This document shows, piece after piece, positions 38,403 to 48,045 of a stretch of 64,000 nt of DNA. A model generated the notes under the pieces. That model saw nothing but the letters and a program-made list of their open reading frames with translations. It ran no database searches and had not been told where the DNA came from. This stretch comes from Delphinus delphis. Taxonomy: Eukaryota > Chordata > Mammalia > Artiodactyla > Delphinidae. Position numbers and translations under genes: made by a program. The stretch's first letter is position 1, and every line of letters starts with the position of its first letter. The DNA lies in assembly GCF_949987515.2 (NCBI RefSeq), contig NC_082697.1, positions 21,273,730 to 21,337,729 on the forward strand, in the 5' to 3' direction.

Positions 38403-39785
38403 ATCTACATTCTCATGAGCAGGCCTGGAGGCAGGTGTCAGGTCAGCTCACCCAAACCATATGGAGAGGGAACTGGGGTGCGGTGCTTTCCCCCAAAAGG
38501 AAGCCCTGCATTCGGTTACCAGGAGAAGTGTTGCAGGGTGCAGAGGGGCCAAAATGACAGGCATTCACCACCCCATATTTGTGGCGAGTGACAAGGGTGG
38601 CTTGGTGGTCTAGGGATGGTGGGTGTGAGAAGGTTGTGGTCACTGAGGCCACATGTACGAAGGGCCTTGACTGTCAACCTGGGGTTCCCAGACTTAAGAG
38701 ATCAAGAGGGGAGGTCTTGGACGGTTCTTGAACGGGTGAGTAATGCACTGAAAGCGTTTGCAGAATATGCATCTCGTGGCAACGTACAGGAGAAATTGGA
38801 AGGGAGAGAGCCTGGTGATGAAATTGTGTTTCTGAAAGTCCCAGGATGAGAAAATGTACCTCTTCCATCAACCCCAAACTGTTTGACACGCCATAGTTCA
38901 TGGGCAACTTGAGGCACATAAATATGTGCTTTAAAGTTTAAAAGTAAGAAGTGAGATGAATGGAACCTCTGATGAGGCTTCCTCCAGCTCATTCGGAAGA
39001 GTTGAGAAGCCCAGAAATGATTTTCTGCAGCTCCAGCTCTGATGAACAGGGCAGGGTTCCTCTCCCTTTGTGTGACTTACCCCAGCCTCTGTGTCGGGCT
39101 TGACTGGAAGCAAAGTGCCCATGTTGCCTTTCCTCCAGAGTAAGGAAGAGAGGCCAAATTTCAGAAAATAATTCTGAGTGATGGCTGCCTCTGTCGAAGC
39201 ACTGATTGCTTTATAAATGGCATTCTTCCCTCTGCCCCCCTGCCTCCACCACCCCCAATAAAGTTTGGAGGCAGCGACTTTTCAAATTACACTTGAAAAG
39301 CAGCCTGATTTCCCAGAGGAATCACCTCCTAGATTAGGAGCTGTTCTACCTTTTCTGACACTTCTACCCAGAGTACAAAACCCACCTGCTAAGGGCTGGG
39401 AGGGAGTGGTGCCCACCACCCTTCAAAGCCTCAGGCACAAGCCATTTATGAAAACGTCTCTCTCTGTAGCCATCTCCCAGCATCTGGGGCTGCCCACTTT
39501 TGCAGCAGGAAAGGGTTAAAAAGCACTGATGAATGGCTGCCTCCACCACCCCCTTCCGTTTTCCCTCCTTATATAATTTTCCATTCTTTTCGCACAACGG
39601 TTCCTGGGTCCCAACCTGCTCTCTCAGTCAGTACCCTCACGTCCTCAGCTTCCTCCCACACAGGCAGGCTCTGAAGTAAGGAAAACTCCTTTCAGAATCT
39701 CTGAGGCTGTTTCCAAGGGAAAAGATGCTGGGGGGTAGGGTGGGGGTGGAGATAAGGAGAAGTAACAGAGAAGAGTCAGAAGTTT
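38400..39785. other. Intergenic stretch without recognised genes or clear repeats
   Basis: No exon or RNA gene is supported. Short open frames on both strands overlap and have no recognisable homology. Confidence 0.45.
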
Positions 39786-39788
39786 CTT

Positions 39789-39951
39789 CAAGAAATAAAA
39801 CATGGGACTTCCCTGGCGGTCCAGTGGTTAAGACTCCACGCTTCCACCGCAGGGGGCACGGGTTCGATCCGGGGTCAGGGAACTAAGATCCCACATGCCT
39901 TACGGCACAGCCAAAAAATAATAATAATAAAATAACAAGAAATAAAACATG
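39789..39951 (+). mobile_element. tRNA-derived SINE ('gcggtccagtgg' type), perfect 16-bp target duplication
   Basis: Body 39805-39935: 'gacttccctggcggtccagt', 'gggttcgatccggggtcagg', then an AAT-repeat tail. Flanks 39789-39804 and 39936-39951 are identical (caagaaataaaacatg). Confidence 0.95.
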
Positions 39952-40204
39952 TTACATTCCCCAAGGCAGAGGTGTGCAGTGGACCCAGACCTTGGTGCAC
40001 CCCACCTCCCGTCCACCCCATTTTCACATCCTTTCTTACCGCATGGACCCCACCTGGTGCTCTCACACATTCCACCCTGGGCACTGCTCCATCCCCTAGA
40101 AGAGGACGGAGAGGCCAGAAATGGGAATCTAACTGTGCCACAGTTCACAGGTGACCTTGGGCAGTCCCTCCTCCTCCCCAGGGTCTCAGTTTCCCTGTCT
40201 GCTA

Positions 40205-41460
40205 GGATTTAAAACTGTTGGTCTCCAAAATTGCACCATCTCTTAAACTGTGATTGGATAATAAAGTGTTGGCAAGTACTGGGGGAAACAGGTATGTAAG
40301 TTGGTACAAGCTCCCTGGAGGTCAGTTTGGCCATATCTCCTAAATTTAAATGTCCACACCTTTTGACCAGCAATTCTGCCTCTAAGAATTTAATACTCAC
40401 ACGTGCACAAAGGAGTACATGCACAGGCAAGTCACTGCAAGGTTGTTCCTGATTTATAGAAACTCACAAATACTAAATGCCCAGTATGTATCAGGCATTA
40501 TGCCTAATGCTTTACATGAGTATCTCAAGAGACTGGAAGCAAAAGATAGGAAGTAACCTAATCATAGGACTTAAACATCCATCCAGAAGAGACTGAAACA
40601 CCCTCTTGCTCCCCTCCAAAAGAGAAATTCTAGTGAACAATACTGAACAAATGGTACATCAAAAGTCATGAAATGTTAACTATTTCCTAAAAGTAAATAT
40701 GGAATTAAAAAGAAAGCAGGAGTATGGGTTGGGGAGGGAGGGAGGGATGGACCGGTTAAATGAACTATGGTCCATCCATATAATAAAATGAATAAACCAA
40801 CAATGGCTATCAGAATTTTAAATGCACGTACTCTTTGACTCAGCAGTCCCGCTTTTAGGAATTTCCTTGTCCACATGCAAAGATGAGGGACAAAGAGTTC
40901 ATCGAAGCAGTGTTTGCATTAATCAAAGTTTGGAAACAACCTAGAAGTCCATCCAGAGAGTCTTGGCTAAATAAGTGTCTTACTAACGTGTAATGTGCCA
41001 AGTAGCCTTTAAAAAGAAAGAGCTGGTTCTCTGTGTATATCTCCAAGATATATTATTAAAGAAGAAGGCAAGCAGAACACTTACACTATTTATGAGGGAC
41101 AGGGGTACTTTATGTGTGGAATTTTCTTAAAGAACACTCAAGTGGCAGCCTCTAGGAAGGGTAGCAGGATTAGTGATGAGAAATCTTTTCACATTGTACC
41201 CTTTATACTCTTCACTTTTTTTTTGGCCATGCCACATGGCTTGTGGGATCTTAGCTCCCCAACCAGGGATCAAACCCGGGCCCTCAGCAGTGAAAGCACT
41301 GAGTCCCAACCACTGGACCACCAGGGAATTCCCTTTACTCTTCACATTTTTAAATCATATATATGTGTAACTTATTCACTCACAAAAATGTTATTATTAA
41401 AATATAAGACGTTTGTGAGTCTATAATTCTATAGTAAACTCACATTTTGGTGATAGGAGT
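40205..41460 (+). mobile_element. Old L1M 3'-region pieces, sense, interrupted by a SINE
   Basis: Sense L1M phrases: 'accttttgaccagcaattct', 'aatgaactatggtccatcca', 'tttggaaacaacctagaagt' and 'tactttatgtgtggaatttt'. Possibly two separate relics (40205-40450 and 40690-41460). No intact frame. Confidence 0.6.
41201..41345 (-). mobile_element. tRNA-derived SINE, antisense, with target duplication
   Basis: Body 41216-41332, reverse complement of the 'gggaattccctggtggtcca' type. Flanks ctttatactcttcac (41201-41215) and ctttactcttcac (41333-41345) match apart from a two-base gap. Nested in old L1M. Confidence 0.93.
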
Positions 41461-42045
41461 GTAACATCATCTGGGCTCCCTCTCCTGTGCTGTGCATTTC
41501 TCAAGGGGAACCAGGCTGGGGGGAGAGGAGGTACTGCTTAAGCCAAATAAGAAAAGGGATCTTAGAGAGGATCCCTTCAGGGGATGGGTTGTGTGCTGTA
41601 CAGACAGCCAACCCACAGCCCCTGTATGAATGCAGAAAAACCATCTCCCATCCGTGCCCCAGCTCACCTGAGCCCTCAGAACCCCAAGAGAAGCAGGGCG
41701 AGCCTCAGAGGCTCTCCTGACTGCCCAGACAGAATTTAGGACTCACACTCATTGCTCTCAGGGCATTGCACGGTGCCCTCTGCCCCAGCCCCCAGTGAGG
41801 CTCTGTCCAGCTTGCAGCCTTTTCCCTCGTGGAGGGGTTGCATTCATGACTGCACCTTCAGCACCTTGGACAGGGCTGTGGCTTGTGCCTTCCTCTCGTT
41901 GTTAGAATGCCAGCTGCCCAGTGACGGGCCCAAAGGCACCAAATAAAGGACAAAGATAGGATTCAAACTTGAGGCTGCCAACATCAAATGATGAGTTACG
42001 TGATCAGTTACACCAGGTTTATGCAACAGAATTCAAAATCTTCAG
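41460..42045. other. Intergenic stretch without recognised elements
   Basis: No gene or clear repeat seen. Mixed composition, no long open frame. Confidence 0.45.
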
Positions 42046-42049
42046 GTTG

Positions 42050-42165
42050 GAAACTTCAATTCCGTTCAACAAGCATTTTCCGAGGCTTTTTATGTGCCAG
42101 GCCCAGAGACAAAAAGACATAAATTCTGTCCCCTAGGAGCCAGGCTCAGAGGAGAGCTAAACAAA
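42050..42165 (-). mobile_element. L2 LINE fragment, antisense
   Basis: 'tccgttcaacaagcattttc', 'ttttatgtgccaggcccaga' and 'taaattctgtcccctaggag' follow antisense L2. Confidence 0.65.
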
Positions 42166-42209
42166 ACCATCATCATGAGAAGGCAGCAATAAAGTTTGGA
42201 TTGGGAGGA

Positions 42210-42415
42210 GGTTGGGAGCAGCAGTTAAGAGCATGGCCTCTGGACACAGACAGCCTGGGTTTGACTTCTGACACTGCTGCCTTGGGCAAGTCTCTTCATT
42301 GCTCCGAGCTTTGACAAAATGGGAATAAAAATAATACCTCCCTGAGAGCATGGTGAGAATAAAGTGCTAGACCCAGGGCCTAGCCCCTGGGCAGTGCTCT
42401 GTTGGAGTTGGTCAC
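42210..42415 (+). mobile_element. MIR SINE
   Basis: Clear MIR: 'gcagttaagagcatggcctc', 'cagcctgggtttgacttctg', 'ttgggcaagtctcttcattg', 'aaataatacctccctgagag'. Confidence 0.85.
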
Positions 42416-42884
42416 GATGATGACGATGATACCTTAGAGGTATGAGTGGCAGCCCAGAGGTAGAACTGAAAGGAAACTGGGAGGCTTCATGGAAGAGAGG
42501 CTGTCCAAACTGGCTTTGCAGTATTTGCCCCCCAGACGCAAAGGGAAGGATCCCCTCTGGGAAGAGGGAACAGCACGTATGGTGTTTGGCTCATGTGAAT
42601 GGGAGGTGGGAACAGTAAACAATAAGGCTGAACAAAAGGATGAAACTTCGGGAAGGGAGGCTGATCTGTTTGATACCCAAAGGCAGACACAACTCTACTA
42701 CCAGTGGGCACTCAGTAGGCGCCTGAGGAATGGGTTGGTAGCATTGCACCAGGGAAGTTGTTGTCTGGGGCTTTTCTGCAGGGCTCTGACTGGATGGAGG
42801 GCTGAGCTCGCCCTTGCCAGGCTACCCCCAAGCCCTCCTCTCCACCGTTCCTGAGGCCTGTTGTGAGGGCAGAACAGTCCTCTG

Positions 42885-43085
42885 TGGGGTGAAGTGCACG
42901 AGCTCTGAAGGCAGCCTGCCTTGGCCATTGATGCACTTTCCAGCCCTGTGACCTCTGACACGTCAGTTTCCTCATCTGTAAGATGGGGGTTAATAATAGT
43001 AGCTCAGCCTGTAGAATTTTGGTGAGGACTCTGTGATTTAATGCAGGAAAAGCAGCACTGAGGCTAGTATGTAGTTAATGCCGGG
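42885..43085 (+). mobile_element. MIR SINE
   Basis: MIR order: 'tgcacgagctctgaaggcag', 'gtgacctctgacacgtcagt', 'ttcctcatctgtaagatggg'. Confidence 0.75.
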
Positions 43086-43544
43086 ACCCAGGTAGATGTT
43101 CCATTTCTACAGAGCATCAGGTCCTTGGGAACAGGAGGATGAGTAAGACCCAGGACCAACAGACACACCTGATGAAGAACAGACTGGGGAGAGCCCAGTA
43201 TGCCTCGAGGCAGAGGCGTCTTCCTGGAGGAGACAGCCCAGCGTGGGGAGGAGAAAAGTCCAGTGCCAGTGCCTCTGCTCTGCAAGCCTCAGTTTTCACA
43301 TCTGCAAATGCAGCTAATAATGGATTTGCTGTGCGAACTAAATGAGCTAATGCAAGGCCAGGGTGAGCACATCATGGCCTGTGAGCCTCTAAGCTGGGCT
43401 GCTTAGGAGGAGAGAGGAGCCTGGTTGTTAACTAGAAGGGAAGAGTTCAGGACAATCGGGTAGCTATGTTCTCAAAATAGACCCTCTACCGGCCATCAGG
43501 GAGGATAACACCAAGGTGTGAGCTGACACTCCTGGCGCCACAGC

Positions 43545-43685
43545 TCCCTCTAATCTTCACAATTAGCCATGAGATACAATGTGCCCGTTGTACAGGGGCA
43601 GAAACTGAGCTCAGAGGGCTGAAGAAGCAGGTTCCTAAGGTCCCACTGTGAAGGAGGACTCAAGTCCTCTCCCAGGGTAATTACA
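43545..43685 (-). mobile_element. MIR SINE, antisense
   Basis: Antisense MIR: 'cttcacaattagccatgaga', 'gggcagaaactgagctcaga' and 'aaggtcccactgtgaaggag'. Confidence 0.6.
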
Positions 43686-43984
43686 ACTTGCTAGCACCTG
43701 CTTTCCTGACTTCTGTGAAGTCTATACAAAGTCGGGGGGTGCGGGGGGTGGGGTGCGGCCCTAGAATTTACACTCCAGTGTGGGAGGCCAGACTTCCCTG
43801 AGAAACGTTTTCATTTACTAATGGATTTAATGAGTGCAGAACTTCCTGTTTTAAACAAACAAGTGATTAGCATTGACTACAGAAGTGAGAACAGATCCTA
43901 ATGAATTGCTAATTAGCTTCTTCCTCTTCCTGGGGTCTTAAGCTAGTAAATTCTCTCTGGATACTGGGAGTCCTAGTAATTTGG

Positions 43985-44420
43985 ACTGGAATTCAATCAT
44001 TCATTTACTCATTTTTCATTCATTCACCCCACATATATTTCTTGAGGACCTACTATGTGTCACTGGGGATAAGACAAGCAAGATCCCTTCGTTACAGTCT
44101 GACTGGAAGACAGTGGTAATCAACTAACCTCGTGAATATATAATGACGCACTTATAGGACAGGGAGCTGGGATGGTGTGCAACAGGACTTGTTCTTGTCC
44201 TGGGGTGGGGGTGGGGTGTCCCTCAGAGAAGGCTACCTAGAGAAAGGGACATTTGAGCCAAGATCTGAAGAATAAGTAGGACTTGACTAGATGAAAAGGG
44301 ATGGGAAAGAGTAGAAGAGTGCTTCAGGCGTTCCCAGAACAGCATATGCAAAGGTCCTGTGGTGGGAGGGAGCAGGGTGAGTCTGAGGAAAAGGAAGAGG
44401 CCAGCATGATGAGAGATACG
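43985..44420 (-). mobile_element. L2 LINE fragment, antisense
   Basis: Antisense L2: 'attcaatcattcatttactc', 'ttgaggacctactatgtgtc', 'gacatttgagccaagatctg' and 'cagcatatgcaaaggtcctg'. Confidence 0.75.
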
Positions 44421-44424
44421 CAAG

Positions 44425-44426
<2 letters not shown>

Positions 44427-44510
<84 letters not shown>
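44427..44510. repeat. Compound (GT)21(GA)21 microsatellite
   Basis: 21 uninterrupted GT units (44427-44468) run directly into 21 uninterrupted GA units (44469-44510). Open frames across it are artefacts of the repeat. Confidence 0.98.
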
Positions 44511-44513
<3 letters not shown>

Positions 44514-44514
44514 G

Positions 44515-45205
44515 GCTGGGGGTTAAGGATGTTGGTCTTCTCCAGGTGCCCAGCCCATATCCTTCAAGTCTTACCGTCTCAGTCTGCTCCAGCCAACTTC
44601 CAGCTGCCCCATGTTTACATCTCTTTGCCTGAGGACTTCCCACAGGTAAGGAAGGCTTTCTATCTCCATACTTAGCGGACCAGAAGTCTTAGCAAATTAA
44701 CACCCTGGCAGCAGCCTTGAACCAACGACTAGTAGAAGTTAATGTATCAAAACCACAGCTCCCCAAGCCCTTGGGGTGACTTTGAGGTACGTGCCGTGCA
44801 CTGGCTCCCAGAGCTCCCTGGTAGGACGGAGCCCCACTTGCTCACAGTGGATGCTTGCCTGACCACTCACACTTTCCCTGTCTCATTTCCTCACTCCCCT
44901 TCTGGTACTTTCTGGAATCACCTCCCCAGAAAACTACTTGCCATTAAACCTTTGTCCCAGCATCTGCTTCTGGAGGAACCCATACTAAAACATCCTTTAA
45001 ACAAGACACAGATACGTTTCCAGCCCCCACTGCACCCTTTCCTGGACACCTTCCTCTCTCTCATTTGCTTCCCTCACAGAGTGTGGGGCCCATGGACCAT
45101 GGTGGCCCAGCTTGGGTCTGCCTGGCACAGTGTAGTTCAGACCCATCACCTGCCTCTTTCTTAGTACTCTGCCTCTATAATTCAACCTGAGATGTCTCTC
45201 CTCTG
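44515..45205. other. Intergenic stretch without recognised elements
   Basis: No gene supported. An open frame of about 140 codons at 44742-45164 has no recognisable homology and no splice or start context that stands out. Confidence 0.4.
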
Positions 45206-45208
45206 GGG

Positions 45209-45410
45209 CAGCACTGTCCAATAGAACTTTCTTCAGGGATGGAAGTGTGTTATGTCTGCGCTATCCATTATGGTGGCCACTAGCCACAGGTGTCTACTAA
45301 GCACTTGAAATGTGGCTGGTACAACTAGGGAACTGAATATTTTATTTTATTAGTTTAGATTGAGATAAATACATGGGGCTAATGGCTACTGTATTGGACA
45401 CACAGCTCTG
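45209..45410 (+). mobile_element. hAT-type (MER1-group) DNA transposon fossil, second copy
   Basis: Starts 'cagcactgtccaatagaact', interior 'gcacttgaaatgtggctggt', ends near 'gtattggacacacagctctg'. Same family as 8443-8606 and more complete. Confidence 0.78.
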
Positions 45411-45785
45411 GGATATACCCTACCCTCTGTAGGCTGCTTAGTTTCCTGGACACCCAGCCTGATGGACCGTGGGAAGGGCAGCTGAGTAGACCCAGCTCTC
45501 TGCACCCAGCTCAGCCATTGGGCCCATCAGAGCTTCCTCAGGTAGGTCACCAGAAGGCAGACACTTGGGTCCCAGGGTGGTCAACAATGTGGGCCTGTCT
45601 ACAGATTCCATTATTAACTCCCCCTTCTCTGAATGCACCATCCTTCAACTGCTCCCTGTAGCTGGATCAGAAAACCTGGAGGGAGAAGCCACGGTGGGTG
45701 GTCTGGTGGCAGGGGGTGAGGCCTGGAATTGCTGACTGAGACACCTCCTTACCCACTAGGGTGGCATCCTTTTGTGTAGTGAATC

Positions 45786-46017
45786 AAAAAGTTCTCCCTG
45801 GGGCTTCCCTGGTGGCACAGTGGTTGAGAGTCCGCCTGCCAATGCAGGGGACACGGGTTCGTGCCCCGGTCCGGGAAGATCCCACATGCCGTGGAGCGGC
45901 TGGACCCGTGAGCCATGGCCGCTGAGCCTGCGCATCCGGAACCTGTGCTCCACAACGGGAGAGGCCACAACAGTGAGAAGCCCGCGTTCCGCAAAAAAAA
46001 AAAAAAGTTCTCCCTGG
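45786..46017 (+). mobile_element. CHR-type SINE, short form, perfect 16-bp target duplication
   Basis: Body 45802-46001, starting 'ggcttccctggtggcacagt'. Flanks 45786-45801 and 46002-46017 are identical (aaaaagttctccctgg). A recent insertion. Confidence 0.96.
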
Positions 46018-46584
46018 AGTTGAGGAATAAACATATTTTTCGACTAATACTGTATATTGAACTAGTGCCTAGCATTCAGGACAAAGGCAGGCTCAGGGTA
46101 GGCCCTGCTAGAAGTCATCAGTACATAACCTCCTCTTCTCCTAAGTAAAAGAACCGCTATTTATCTTGGCACACAGCTGGTCAGAGTAAAGGTCACACTT
46201 TCCCATCTCCCTTGCCATGTGGCCATGTGGCTTAAGTTCTGGCTCATGATAGATAAGCAGAAATGATCTTCAACTTCAAGCAAGTATCCTTAAAGAGAGG
46301 GTGTATGCCCTTCTCTCCCTTTTCCTCCTTCCTCCTGGCTGCAATGCAGACGCAGCACTGGGAGTACAGTGATCATCTTGGGCTTTGAAGAGAAGCCTGG
46401 CTAAAGGGATGGTAGATCTCATAGAAATGGGGTAGAAATGCCGACTAGTTCAAAACAACGGTCTTGTGAAATTTAGGGAAGGAGAAAACAGGGCTCCAAA
46501 AAACTTCCTTTGCTCAAATAGGATGCAGTAGGTCCAAACTTTGACCCAAACTTTAAAAGCTGTTAATGTCTGTCAGGGACAAAT

Positions 46585-46690
46585 CTTTATTCATTGATTC
46601 ATTTGTTGAGTGCATGCCATGAGCCAAGACCTGTGCAAGGCATTGTGGACTCAGCAGTACACAGGACACTAAAAGTTAGTGCCCTCACAG
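46585..46690 (-). mobile_element. L2 LINE fragment, antisense
   Basis: 'attcattgattcatttgttg', 'gtgcatgccatgagccaaga' and 'gactcagcagtacacaggac' follow antisense L2. Confidence 0.65.
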
Positions 46691-46794
46691 AGCCTTCATT
46701 ACCATTCCTGACTTTATAGCTCAGTGTACTTTCTAAGTGTTTTTACAGTCACCTTCAGTGAATATGGCATTGAGCTCATACTTTTACAATAACC

Positions 46795-47465
46795 TGCTCC
46801 TCAACCAGAATCTCATACATTGCAGATAGGAATGCAAAATGGTGTAGCCACTTTGAAAAACAGTTTGGAAGTTTCTTATAAAGTTAAACATACATTTACC
46901 ATACTGCCCAGAAATCCCACTCTTAGATATTTACCCAAGAGAAATGAAAACGTGTCCACACAAAGATTTGTGTATGAATGTTCATGGCAAAGTTATACAT
47001 AATAGCCCCAACTAGAAACAACTCCAATGTCCATCAATAGAAGGATGGATAAACAAATTGTGATATACCCATACAACAGAATACTACTCAACTGTAAAAA
47101 TGAATGAAGAACTGGTATACACAACATGGATAAATCTCGAAATCACTACACTTGGTGAGAGAAGCCAACCACAAAAGAGTATATACTGTCTGATTCAATT
47201 TATATGAAATTCTAGGAAAGGCAAAACTAATCTATAAACGTAGATCACTGGTTACCTGGGGCTGGGGTTTGGGGAAGGGGATTGATAGCAAAGGGGTACA
47301 GAGGAAGTTTGGGGGTTGATGAAAGTGTTCTTTTCTTGATTGTAATGTGATTATATGACTGTATATGTTTATAACATAATGGTGATTGTATGACTGTATC
47401 AAGTTATACACTTTAAATGGATGCTTTTATTGTGTATTAATCATATATACCTCAATAAAAATGAT
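46795..47465 (+). mobile_element. L1M 3' end, sense
   Basis: Clear L1M 3' region: 'atactgcccagaaatcccac', 'aagagaaatgaaaacgtgtc', 'ccaatgtccatcaatagaag', 'gattgatagcaaaggggtac' and a terminal 'atatacctcaataaaaat'. Its 3' end lies about 75 nt from the 3' end of the antisense younger L1, so the two face tail to tail. Confidence 0.85.
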
Positions 47466-47857
47466 GTAGGAAAATTTAACCACACCATCCATGAATTAGG
47501 AAAAATAACCTCCGTTTATACACTGCAACAATAGATAAATTTTTTTTCCATCAGAAAAATTTAATACATCTTTATTGAAGTATAATTACTTCACAACACT
47601 GTGTTAGTTTCTGTTGGACAAGAAAGCAAATCAGCCATATGCATACACATGTCCCCATATCCCCTCCCTCTTGAGCCTCCTTCCCACCCTCCCTATCCCA
47701 CCCCTCTAGGCGGTCACAAAGCACCGAGCCAATCTCCCTGCTATGCTGCTGCTTCCCACTAGTCAACTATTTTACATTCGGTAGCGTATGTATGTCAATG
47801 CTACTCTCCCTTCACCCCAGCTTCGCCCTCCCACCCCAGGTCCTCAAGTCCATTTTC

Positions 47858-47941
47858 TGTCTATCTCTTTTTTTTTTTAGCTTGAAATATTTTTATTCAA
47901 TAATTTTTCAAGTATTTTTTAAAATTTATGTCTATCTCTTT
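47858..47941 (-). mobile_element. Tiny poly(A)-tailed retrocopy inside the L1 3' UTR
   Basis: The 13-bp direct repeat tgtctatctcttt flanks 58 nt (47858-47870 and 47929-47941). Read on the minus strand, the insert is A/T-rich, holds an AATAAA, and after about 13 nt ends in an A-run. That is the layout of a severely 5'-truncated copy of an mRNA 3' end moved by L1 machinery. The source transcript is not recognised. Confidence 0.8.
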
Positions 47942-48045
47942 ATTCCTGCCCTGCAACTAAGTTCATCAGTACCATTTTTTTTTTTTTTTAGATTCCATAT
48001 ATATGTGTTAGCATAGGGTATTTGTTTTTCTCTTTCTGACTTACT

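Noticed and set aside
44301..44643. Open frames with Cys-Val and Glu-Arg or His-Thr runs
   Set aside because: They are translations of the (GT)21(GA)21 microsatellite.
44742..45164. 140-codon open frame between repeats
   Set aside because: No recognisable domain, no supporting splice sites or poly(A) signal noticed, and overlapping frames of similar length are common nearby.
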